Below, piece after piece: positions 7,787 to 15,532 of a stretch of 64,000 nt of DNA. Where the stretch lies: contig NZ_CP042464.1 in the NCBI RefSeq assembly GCF_015074785.1, positions 1,178,001 to 1,242,000 on the forward strand, written 5' to 3'. Source of the stretch: Segatella copri. Lineage in GTDB: Bacteria; Bacteroidota; Bacteroidia; Bacteroidales; Bacteroidaceae. Position 1 is the stretch's first letter. Each line of letters begins with the position of its first letter. The position numbers and the translations under genes are program-made. Below the pieces are notes generated by a model. That model did no database searches and had not been told where the DNA came from. It was given only the letters and a program-made list of their open reading frames with translations.

Positions 7787-8503
7787 ATGATAGAATTAAT
7801 TCCAGCTATCGACTTGATAAATGGCCAGTGTGTTCGTCTTACAAAAGGCGATTACGACCAAAAGAAGGTTTACAATGACAATCCTGCCGAGGTTGCAAAA
7901 CAGTTTGAGCAGATGGGCTTCAAGCGCCTTCATGTAGTAGACCTCGATGGAGCCAAGTCAAAGCACATCGTAAATGATGCGGTGTTAAAGGCCATTACCA
8001 CAGAAACCTCTCTCGTGGTAGATTTCGGTGGCGGAATCAAGACCGAAGAAGATATTGAGAAAGCTTTTGCTGCGGGAGCAAGCATGGTTACAGTGGGCAG
8101 CATAGCCGTCACCAATCCTGAACTCTTCATGCAATGGCTGGACAAATATGGAGCTGACCGCCTGATTCTGGGAGCCGATGTAAGAAACGGAAAGATTTCT
8201 ATCAACGGATGGAAAGAAGATTCTTCTGAAGATCTCCTTCCTTTCCTGAAAAAGTACATCGATAAAGGAGTACGCTATGTTCTCTGCACAGAAATCAGCA
8301 AAGACGGAACGCTGCAGGGACCTGCCATAGAACTCTACAAAGAAGTAATGGCTGCCTATCCTCAACTGCATCTTATCGCCTCAGGCGGAGTGAGTTGCAA
8401 CGAAGACATCGAAGCATTGGAAACTGCAGGAATTCCTGCCGTAGTATTTGGAAAAGCTTTCTACGAAGGGAAAATCGATGTTAAGAAACTAGTTAATAGG
8501 TAA
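7787..8503 (+). CDS. hisA: ProFAR isomerase (HisA)
   Basis: A 238-residue TIM barrel of normal length. It begins MIELIPAIDLINGQCVRLTKGDY, with the catalytic Asp in PAIDL. The second catalytic Asp lies in LGADVRNG, and phosphate-binding loops are DFGGGIKT and ASGGVS. It converts ProFAR to PRFAR, the substrate of HisF-HisH encoded by its neighbours. It shares an ancestral barrel with hisF, which explains the similar ends. The gap to hisF is 60 bases and is filled with heptamer repeats, but there is no terminator, so the operon probably continues. Confidence 0.96.
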   Translation: MIELIPAIDLINGQCVRLTKGDYDQKKVYNDNPAEVAKQFEQMGFKRLHVVDLDGAKSKHIVNDAVLKAITTETSLVVDFGGGIKTEEDIEKAFAAGASMVTVGSIAVTNPELFMQWLDKYGADRLILGADVRNGKISINGWKEDSSEDLLPFLKKYIDKGVRYVLCTEISKDGTLQGPAIELYKEVMAAYPQLHLIASGGVSCNEDIEALETAGIPAVVFGKAFYEGKIDVKKLVNR

Positions 8504-8582
8504 ATAGTTGACAGTCAAAAAGTTTATAGTTAGGAGTTAAGTAATCATAAAGTTCAAAGTTCAATGGTCAAAGTTCAAAGCA
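8504..8582 (+). repeat. Composite heptamer repeat running into the hisF start
   Basis: AGTTTATAG-type units are followed by the core TAATCATAAAGTTCAA and further AGTTCAAAG units. The last units overlap the hisF initiation codon and first codons (8564-8582). Confidence 0.85.
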
Positions 8583-9343
8583 ACAAAGGATTAGCTAAAC
8601 GAATCGTTCCTTGTCTTGATGTAAAGAACGGCGAGACGGTAAAGGGAACCAATTTCGTAAACCTTCGCAGCGCTGGTGACCCGGTAGAACTGGGAAAAGC
8701 TTATAGCGATGCTGGAGCCGATGAGCTCGTATTCCTCGATATTACAGCGAGTTTCGAAGAGCGCAAAACCTTTACGGATATGGTAACCCGCGTGGCTGCC
8801 GAAATCAATATCCCATTTACTGTGGGAGGTGGAATCAATGAACTCAAAGATGTTGACCGCCTGCTCAACGCAGGAGCTGACAAGGTTAGCATCAACAGTG
8901 CTGCCATCCGACATCCGGAGCTCATCAATGAAATTGCCAACCATTATGGCTCACAGGTTTGCGTATGCGCCATTGATGCACGTCTCGATTCTGACGGCTG
9001 GCACTGTTATGTAAAAGGCGGAAGAGAACGGGTGGAACTAGGACTGTTTGACTGGGCTAAGGAAGTAGCCGACCGGGGTGCCGGTGAAATTCTCTTTACC
9101 AGTATGGATCATGACGGTGTGAAACAGGGATTCGCAAACGAGGCCCTCGCCCGTCTTGCTGAAGAAGTAAGCATTCCTATCATCGCCTCAGGAGGTGCTG
9201 GAAAGATGGAGCATTTCCGCGATGCGTTCACCCAAGGCAAGGCTGATGCTGCCCTGGCAGCTAGCGTGTTCCACTTCGGTGAAATCGCCATTCCTGACCT
9301 CAAGAAATACCTGAGAGAAGAAGGAATCAACGTGAGAATATAG
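8564..9343 (+). CDS. hisF: Imidazole glycerol phosphate synthase, cyclase subunit
   Basis: A 259-residue TIM barrel. After a short unusual N-terminus (MVKVQSNKG) the family sequence starts at [19 protein letters not shown], with catalytic Asp in CLDV and a second in [12 protein letters not shown]. Phosphate loops are FTVGGGI and IASGGAG. It cyclises PRFAR with ammonia from HisH. No ATG or GTG lies nearer the family start, so translation probably starts inside the intergenic repeat, adding about eight residues. It is followed by hisIE 61 bases later. Confidence 0.96.
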   Translation: MVKVQSNKGLAKRIVPCLDVKNGETVKGTNFVNLRSAGDPVELGKAYSDAGADELVFLDITASFEERKTFTDMVTRVAAEINIPFTVGGGINELKDVDRLLNAGADKVSINSAAIRHPELINEIANHYGSQVCVCAIDARLDSDGWHCYVKGGRERVELGLFDWAKEVADRGAGEILFTSMDHDGVKQGFANEALARLAEEVSIPIIASGGAGKMEHFRDAFTQGKADAALAASVFHFGEIAIPDLKKYLREEGINVRI

Positions 9344-9404
9344 AACACGTAAGGATACTGAGACACGTGAATATAACAATGTAAGAAAATAAAAACATGA
9401 TAAA

Positions 9405-10052
9405 ATGGAAATAGATTTCGAAAAATTAGGCGGACTGGTTCCTGCCATCATCCAAGACGCAGTTACAAAGAACGTCTTGATGCTTGGCTTCATGAATCAG
9501 GAAGCATACGATAAGACAATAGCAACCAAAAAGGTAACATTCTGGAGCCGTTCACGCAACTGCCTCTGGACAAAAGGTGAAACATCAGGCAACTTCCTGA
9601 ACCTCGTTAGCATTCAGAACGACTGCGATAACGACACCTTGCTGGTTAAGGTTCACCCAGATGGTCCAACCTGCCACAAAGGTACAGACACCTGCTGGGC
9701 AGAAGAGAATACACTCAACCCAATCCTCTTCCTCTCAGAGCTTCAGGACTTCATCAACAAGCGCCACGAAGAAATGCCAGAGGGAAGTTACACTACCAGC
9801 CTCTTCAAGAAAGGCGTTAACAAAATGGCGCAAAAGGTTGGAGAAGAAGCTGTTGAAACCATTATCGAAGCAACAAATGGCAACAACGAGAAACTCGTTT
9901 ACGAGAGTTCAGACCTTCTCTATCACCTCATCGTTCTGCTCACAAGCAAGGGCTTGAGAATAGAAGATGTTGTGAAAGAACTTCAGATGCGTCACGATCC
10001 GGAATGGGATAAGAAACGCCGCGTTGCCAAGAGCAAGGGCGAAATGAAATAA
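9405..10052 (+). CDS. hisIE: Bifunctional PR-AMP cyclohydrolase / PR-ATP pyrophosphatase
   Basis: A 215-residue two-domain enzyme. The HisI part (1-115) has WSRSRNCLWTKGETSGN, DNDTLLVKVHPDGPTCHKG and the metal-binding CDND and Cys residues. The HisE part (about 125-215) has KMAQKVGEEAVETIIEA and YESSDLLYHLIVLL, the metal-binding Glu/Asp cluster of the MazG-like fold. It performs steps two and three of histidine synthesis. It ends the his cluster here, and an FtsE-like gene follows 30 bases downstream on the same strand. Confidence 0.95.
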   Translation: MEIDFEKLGGLVPAIIQDAVTKNVLMLGFMNQEAYDKTIATKKVTFWSRSRNCLWTKGETSGNFLNLVSIQNDCDNDTLLVKVHPDGPTCHKGTDTCWAEENTLNPILFLSELQDFINKRHEEMPEGSYTTSLFKKGVNKMAQKVGEEAVETIIEATNGNNEKLVYESSDLLYHLIVLLTSKGLRIEDVVKELQMRHDPEWDKKRRVAKSKGEMK

Positions 10053-10082
10053 CAAACCAACATTAAGGAGAAAAAATAGAAG

Positions 10083-10799
10083 ATGTTAATAGATTATCAG
10101 AACGTCAGCATATATCAGGCCGACAAGTGCGTGCTCCAAAACATCAATTTCCATATTGATGAAGGAGAATTCGCCTACCTTATCGGAAAAGTCGGCTCTG
10201 GTAAAAGTTCGCTATTAAAGACACTTTATTGCGAACTAGACCTTGTAGAAGGCGAAACCGAGAAGGCTGAAATTCTCGGCAGAGACCTCAAAACTATAAA
10301 GCGAAAGGAGATTCCGGCTCTGCGTAAAGAACTGGGAATCATCTTTCAGGATTTCCAGCTGCTACACGACCGCACCGTTCGCAAGAACTTTGAATTCGTG
10401 CTTAAGGCAACAGGCTGGAAAAACAAGAAAGACAGAGATAAGCGCATCGAAGAAGTACTCAACGAAGTGGGCATGATTGATAAAATCGACAAGATGCCTC
10501 ATGAGCTCTCAGGTGGTGAGCAGCAGCGTGTAGCCATCGCCCGCGCCATTCTCAATAATCCAAAAATCATCATCGCCGATGAGCCTACAGGCAATCTCGA
10601 CCCAGAGACAGCCAGCAACATCGTGAGTCTGCTGAAAGACATCACCAAACAAGGCACAGCTGTTGTGATGACAACCCATAACATCCCGATGCTCGACAAA
10701 TTCCCAGGCATCGTTTACCGCTGTAAGGAAGGTGTGCTCTACGACGTAACAAATGAGTACAACCGTATCGACCTCACAGAGGATGGAGAAGATAATTAA
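10083..10799 (+). CDS. ftsE: FtsE-like ABC transporter ATPase
   Basis: A 238-residue ABC ATPase. Walker A is GKVGSGKSS (Lys in the variable position, often Ser or Thr), the Q-loop is FQDFQLL, the signature is LSGGEQQR, Walker B is IIIADEPTG, and the switch His is in TTHN. Length and motifs best fit FtsE/LolD-type ATPases, and Bacteroidota annotate such proteins as cell-division ATPase FtsE. Its membrane partner FtsX is not adjacent. FtsEX acts at the septum to control peptidoglycan hydrolases. The position between hisIE and lysC suggests a mixed operon. A LolD- or MacB-type role is possible. Confidence 0.8.
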   Translation: MLIDYQNVSIYQADKCVLQNINFHIDEGEFAYLIGKVGSGKSSLLKTLYCELDLVEGETEKAEILGRDLKTIKRKEIPALRKELGIIFQDFQLLHDRTVRKNFEFVLKATGWKNKKDRDKRIEEVLNEVGMIDKIDKMPHELSGGEQQRVAIARAILNNPKIIIADEPTGNLDPETASNIVSLLKDITKQGTAVVMTTHNIPMLDKFPGIVYRCKEGVLYDVTNEYNRIDLTEDGEDN

Positions 10800-10826
10800 G
10801 TGAAATAATTAAATAAAATTACGACT

Positions 10827-12149
10827 ATGAAGGTAATGAAATTCGGAGGTACTTCTGTAGGCTCACCAGAGCGCATGAAGGGAGTAGCCTCTTTGGTTAC
10901 AGAATCAGGTGAACCAACTTTCATCGTATTGTCTGCGATGAGCGGTACAACAAACTCTCTCGTTGAGATCTCTGACTATCTTTACAAGAAGAATCCAGAG
11001 GGCGCCAACGAGGTAATCAACAACTTGGAGAAGAAATACATGCAGCATGTAGAAGAACTCTACTCTACCGAGGAGATGAAAAATACGACTCGTGAGTTCT
11101 TGCAGGGCGAATTCAACTATCTCCGCTCATTCACCAAAGACCTCTTCACTTCTTTCGAGGAGAAGAGCATCGTGGCTCAGGGCGAGATGATGAGCACCAA
11201 CATGGTTGTAAACTACTTGAAGGAACAGGGTGTAAAGGCTGTATTGCTCAACGCATTAGACTTTATGCGAACTGACAAGAACGCAGAACCAGATCCTCAG
11301 TACATCAAGGAGAAGTTGGCTGCTATCATGGAGCAGAACCAGGGCTATCAGATTTACATCACTCAGGGATTCATCTGCCGCAACGCATATGGCGAGGTTG
11401 ACAATCTGCAGCGTGGCGGTAGCGACTACACCGCATCTCTTATCGGTGCAGCTCTCCCAGCTGAAGAGATTCAGATCTGGACCGACATCGACGGAATGCA
11501 CAACAACGACCCTCGTGTCGTAGAGCACACTGAGGCTGTCCGCCAGTTGAACTTCGAGGAGGCCGCTGAGTTGGCTTACTTCGGTGCCAAGATTCTCCAC
11601 CCTACCTGTGTTCAGCCAGCTAAGTATGCAGGCATCCCTGTACGCTTGAAGAACACCATGGATCCTAAGGCCGACGGTACAATCATCGACAATGTCATCG
11701 TACGCGGCAAGATCAAGGCTGTTGCTGCCAAGGACAACATCACAGCCATCAAGATCAAGAGTAGCCGCATGTTGCTCGCTACAGGTTTCCTCCGCAAGGT
11801 ATTCGAAATCTTCGAGAGCTATCAGACTCCAATTGATATGATTGCCACTTCTGAGGTGGGTGTCAGCATGAGTATTGATAATGATTCTCATCTTAACGAC
11901 ATCGTAAACGAGCTGAAGAAATATGGTACAGTAACTGTAGATTCAGATATGTGTATTATCTGCGTTGTAGGTGATTTGGACTGGAGCAACGTTGGCTTCG
12001 AGACCATCGCTACCGATGCGATGAAGAACATTCCTGTACGCATGATTTCTTACGGTGGTTCTAACTATAACATCTCATTCCTCATCAGAGAGAAAGATAA
12101 GAAGCAGGCATTGCAGAACTTGAGCAACGTATTGTTCGAGAAGAAGTAA
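10827..12149 (+). CDS. lysC: Aspartate kinase (monofunctional, lysine-sensitive type)
   Basis: A 440-residue aspartokinase. It begins with the kinase signature KVMKFGGTSVGS, has GRGGSDYTA-like QRGGSDYTASL, and WTDIDGMHNNDPR in the nucleotide region. Two C-terminal ACT domains (about 300-440) end with RMISYGGSNYNISFLI. It phosphorylates aspartate at the head of lysine, threonine and methionine synthesis, and the ACT domains bind the feedback effector. Lack of a homoserine dehydrogenase domain and the lysA gene 139 bases downstream point to a lysine/DAP-directed enzyme. The codon usage is regular and strongly expressed in style. Confidence 0.95.
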   Translation: MKVMKFGGTSVGSPERMKGVASLVTESGEPTFIVLSAMSGTTNSLVEISDYLYKKNPEGANEVINNLEKKYMQHVEELYSTEEMKNTTREFLQGEFNYLRSFTKDLFTSFEEKSIVAQGEMMSTNMVVNYLKEQGVKAVLLNALDFMRTDKNAEPDPQYIKEKLAAIMEQNQGYQIYITQGFICRNAYGEVDNLQRGGSDYTASLIGAALPAEEIQIWTDIDGMHNNDPRVVEHTEAVRQLNFEEAAELAYFGAKILHPTCVQPAKYAGIPVRLKNTMDPKADGTIIDNVIVRGKIKAVAAKDNITAIKIKSSRMLLATGFLRKVFEIFESYQTPIDMIATSEVGVSMSIDNDSHLNDIVNELKKYGTVTVDSDMCIICVVGDLDWSNVGFETIATDAMKNIPVRMISYGGSNYNISFLIREKDKKQALQNLSNVLFEKK

Positions 12150-12288
12150 TGCAAATGAAAACGAAGAGTGAAAAGTGAAGAATTCGTATGTAATGCTTCC
12201 TATCCACTCTTCGTTGGTTATTCTGATTTACAATAAATTGGATATTCTGATTTAACTATAATAAGGTATTAATTTAAGATTAAGTGAA

Positions 12289-13446
12289 ATGAAAGGTACA
12301 TTTCCGATAGATAAGTTTCAGGAGATACAGACTCCGTTCTACTATTACGACACCAATGTGTTGCGCCAGACATTGAAAACCATCAATGAAGAGGCTGGCA
12401 AGCACGAGGGATTTGAAGTGCACTATGCCGTAAAGGCAAATGCCAACCCTAAGGTGCTCAATATCATCTGTCAGGCTGGTTTAGGAGCCGACTGTGTGAG
12501 CGGAGGAGAAATTCAGGCTGCCATCAAAGCCGGATTCCCAGCCAGCAAGATTGTTTACGCTGGTGTAGGCAAAAGCGATTGGGAAATCAACCTCGGATTG
12601 GAGAAAGGCATCTTCTGCTTCAATGTAGAGAGTATTCCGGAGTTGGAAATCATCAACGAACTGGCTGAAAAACAGAATAAGATTGCACAGGTTTGTTTCC
12701 GCATCAATCCGGATGTCGGCGCCCATACGCATGCTAACATAACAACTGGTCTGGCAGAAAACAAGTTCGGTATTGCCATGCGCGACATGGAAGCCGTAAT
12801 CGAAGAGGCTGCCAAGATGAAGAACATCAAGTTCCTGGGTCTGCACTTCCACATTGGTAGTCAGATACTTGATATGGGAGACTTCGAGGCTCTCTGTAAC
12901 CGCATCAACGAGTTGCAAGACCAGTTGGAGGCTCATCACATCGTAGTAAAGAACATCAATGTAGGCGGTGGATTGGGTATCGATTACAACCATCCAAACC
13001 GTGTGCCTATCCCAGACTTCAAGGATTATTTTGATACATACGCTAAGAAACTGAAGTTGCGCGATGGTCAGAAGCTTCACTTCGAGTTGGGCCGCGCCGT
13101 AGTGGGTCAGATGGGTTCTCTCATCACCAAGACACTCTACATCAAGCAGGGCACAGCCAAGCAGTTTGCCATTGTGGATGCAGGAATGACCGACCTCATC
13201 CGTCCAGCCCTCTATCAGGCTTACCATAAGATTGAGAACATCTCAAGCGATGAACCTGTAGAAACTTACGACGTTGTAGGTCCAATCTGCGAATCAAGCG
13301 ATGTCTTCGGCAAGGCTGTCGACATCAATAAAGCCCATCGCGGCGACCTCATCGCCCTCCGCTCAGCCGGAGCCTATGGTGAGATTATGGCGAGCCAGTA
13401 TAACTGTCGCCAGTTGCCAAAGGGGTATATTACAGAAGACTTTTAA
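12289..13446 (+). CDS. lysA: Diaminopimelate decarboxylase
   Basis: A 385-residue fold-type III PLP enzyme. The PLP lysine is in HYAVKANANPKVL, followed by GADCVSGGEI, the HIGSQI substrate-side motif, NVGGGLGIDY for the phosphate, and the CESSDVFGK cysteine loop contributed in trans. It converts meso-diaminopimelate to lysine, the last step of the pathway begun by lysC upstream. The 139-base gap contains no clear terminator, so cotranscription with lysC is likely. A heptamer repeat follows its stop codon. Confidence 0.96.
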   Translation: MKGTFPIDKFQEIQTPFYYYDTNVLRQTLKTINEEAGKHEGFEVHYAVKANANPKVLNIICQAGLGADCVSGGEIQAAIKAGFPASKIVYAGVGKSDWEINLGLEKGIFCFNVESIPELEIINELAEKQNKIAQVCFRINPDVGAHTHANITTGLAENKFGIAMRDMEAVIEEAAKMKNIKFLGLHFHIGSQILDMGDFEALCNRINELQDQLEAHHIVVKNINVGGGLGIDYNHPNRVPIPDFKDYFDTYAKKLKLRDGQKLHFELGRAVVGQMGSLITKTLYIKQGTAKQFAIVDAGMTDLIRPALYQAYHKIENISSDEPVETYDVVGPICESSDVFGKAVDINKAHRGDLIALRSAGAYGEIMASQYNCRQLPKGYITEDF

Positions 13447-13480
13447 TATAGTTGAAAGTTAAAAGTTAAGAGTTTATAGG
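13447..13480 (+). repeat. Short heptamer repeat after lysA
   Basis: AGTTGAAAGTTAAAAGTTAA and an AGTTTATAG unit start within a few bases of the lysA stop codon. Confidence 0.7.
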
Positions 13481-13521
13481 ATTCTCCTTTCTCTAGCTTT
13501 CTATATTACGAGAAAAAGAAT

Positions 13522-14664
13522 ATGATGATCATTAGTACAACTACTATAATAGCAGGCGCAGTGGTGGTTTTATTGGCGGTTCTCGGATCACTGATAAATC
13601 CATTTCTGCGCTCGTTGCGCTTTCAAAAAACAGAAACGGCAGAGAATCAACCTCCTGTCAGTATTCTCATTACCGCACACGATAATCTTGCTGAATTGGA
13701 GAGGAATCTCCCTATGTTCCTGCGCCAGCAGTATGCTGCCGACTATCAGGTAATCGTAGTCTGCCAGAGTACAGATGGCGAGACACAGGATTTTCTGAAG
13801 CGAACAGCAGCCGAGAACCCTCATCTGTATTATACTTACATTCCTGAGAGTTCACGCTACATGAGCCGCAAGAAATTGCAGATTACACTGGGTGTGAAGG
13901 CTGCCAAACATGAATGGATTATTCTGACAGAACCTAATTGCCGCCCAAGCAACGACAAGTGGCTGCAAACCATGGCCCGTCAATGTCAGGACCCTAACCA
14001 TCTGGTATTGGGATATGTAGCCCTTGATGAGGAAACTAAGAGCGTACGCCGTTTCGACAGCATCCGCAAGGCTTACTATGTTTTGCGTCGTGCCCAACAG
14101 ACCTACGGCTATCGCAGTCACATGCCAAACGTAGCGTTCCGCAAGAGCGACTTCATGAAGGAACAGGGCTATCAGGGCAACCTGGAATATGTTCGCGGCG
14201 AATACGATTTTCTCGTCAACAAGTATGCCCATTGTGGCGATACAGCTACAGAACTGGATTGCGATGCATGGCTCATCCGCGAAACACCATCGAACAAGAG
14301 CTGGCACAATGCCCACCTCTATCTGCAGGCTTCACGCAAGAGTTTGGAAAGAGCCGGTTCCATGCGAACCCTCATGTTCTTTGACCATCTCATGCCACAT
14401 CTCAGCCTGATAGCAACGCTGGCCGTAGCAGCCTACTCTATCCTTATGAAGAATTGGATTCTTACAGGATGCGCAGGTTTCAGTTTCCTCCTGCTGTTCA
14501 TCGGGAGAATGCTGATAGCCAACAAGGCCATCAAACACTTTGATGACGGAATAGCGATGTTCAAACTGCCATTCTTCGAATATGGAATTATCTGGAGAAA
14601 TCTGGCTACCAAATTGCGCTATTGGCGGGCTGACAAAAACGATTTTACTTCTCATAAACTCTAA
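13522..14664 (+). CDS. Membrane-anchored family 2 glycosyltransferase
   Basis: A 380-residue GT2-type protein. An N-terminal helix (about 4-25, TTTIIAGAVVVLLAVLGSLI) is followed by a GT-A domain: PVSILITAHDNLAELERNL, then a VVCQSTDGETQDFL strand. The usual DxD region is represented by EPNCRPSNDKW, and a GEYDFLVN acceptor-side segment follows. Two hydrophobic helices (about 295-335) close the protein. The architecture resembles synthase-like transferases of surface polysaccharide, but donor and acceptor cannot be read from sequence. The canonical metal-binding DxD is not obvious. It precedes an unnamed transferase-like gene by 63 bases. Confidence 0.75.
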   Translation: MMIISTTTIIAGAVVVLLAVLGSLINPFLRSLRFQKTETAENQPPVSILITAHDNLAELERNLPMFLRQQYAADYQVIVVCQSTDGETQDFLKRTAAENPHLYYTYIPESSRYMSRKKLQITLGVKAAKHEWIILTEPNCRPSNDKWLQTMARQCQDPNHLVLGYVALDEETKSVRRFDSIRKAYYVLRRAQQTYGYRSHMPNVAFRKSDFMKEQGYQGNLEYVRGEYDFLVNKYAHCGDTATELDCDAWLIRETPSNKSWHNAHLYLQASRKSLERAGSMRTLMFFDHLMPHLSLIATLAVAAYSILMKNWILTGCAGFSFLLLFIGRMLIANKAIKHFDDGIAMFKLPFFEYGIIWRNLATKLRYWRADKNDFTSHKL

Positions 14665-14727
14665 ACAGGGTAAAAAGGAAGTAACAGTCTATCAGAATAA
14701 TAACAGTCAAAAATAACCGACAGAACG

Positions 14728-15501
14728 ATGAAAGTATATTTGTTCATTTCCAACCATAAGAAGTTGCTGAAGATGTATCTTCCATACATCGAAGCCTTGA
14801 ATAAGCAGCTCGACATCACCAACAACCTGGTTGATGCCGACATTGTGTTGATTATAGGAGCATGGACATGGCAGGGAGCCCAGATAGCCAAGAAAGCAAA
14901 GCAGATGGACATTCCCTACATCGTTTGTCCACTAGGTGATATTTCTGAGAGAAATTGCAAGAACCCTTACTTGAAGCGTTCGCTGCAACAGTCTATGTAT
15001 CAGAAATCCATGTACGCCAAAGCCAACCTCGTGGTAGCTACTACCCCTATGGAGAAAAGCTATCTTGAAAAGAAGGGTTGGAACAAGCGCATCGCCCTGA
15101 TTCGCTATGCAGGCTACAGTCATCTTACCAACACTGAAGCCATGATGCAAAACTGGCAGGAGACGGATGAGGAGACGCTGGCAGCCTTCGAGCAGCAAAA
15201 GGCAGAAGCCATCGCTGCCCAAACCAAACAGGCAATCATCGCACAGATTATGCAGATAAAAAGCCGCATGCCGCATCAGAATATTCCGCAAAAATATCTT
15301 GACGATTTGCACACTCTGCTCTATGCTGATGATTATGATGAGGATGCTATCAAGCAAGAACTGGCAGAGAAGAAACTCTCTTCCTATGCCGCCTCCGTTT
15401 TCCAGACCATGACAGATAAAACAGGACTCACAGAAGGCTTCATGCCGATTCCTGCCAAAAAGGGCAGAAAGAGTAAAGAGATTCTGAAATTTGTAAAATA
15501 A
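14728..15501 (+). CDS. Uncharacterised protein with a glycosyltransferase-B-like N-terminus
   Basis: A 257-residue soluble protein that I cannot assign to a named family. The first 130 residues have Rossmann-like alternation (MKVYLFISNHKKLL, ADIVLIIGAWTWQGAQIAKKA, PYIVCPLGDISERN, ANLVVATTPMEKSYLEKKGW), which resembles the N-terminal half of GT4 transferases. The C-terminal half is helical and charged (EQQKAEAIAAQTKQ) and ends in a basic tail. The donor-binding half of GT-B enzymes is not evident, so it may be a partial or regulatory relative. The adjacent GT2 gene suggests a shared polysaccharide context. Confidence 0.6.
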   Translation: MKVYLFISNHKKLLKMYLPYIEALNKQLDITNNLVDADIVLIIGAWTWQGAQIAKKAKQMDIPYIVCPLGDISERNCKNPYLKRSLQQSMYQKSMYAKANLVVATTPMEKSYLEKKGWNKRIALIRYAGYSHLTNTEAMMQNWQETDEETLAAFEQQKAEAIAAQTKQAIIAQIMQIKSRMPHQNIPQKYLDDLHTLLYADDYDEDAIKQELAEKKLSSYAASVFQTMTDKTGLTEGFMPIPAKKGRKSKEILKFVK

Positions 15502-15532
15502 AAGAAATCTGAAGTTTGTGAAATAAGAAGAA

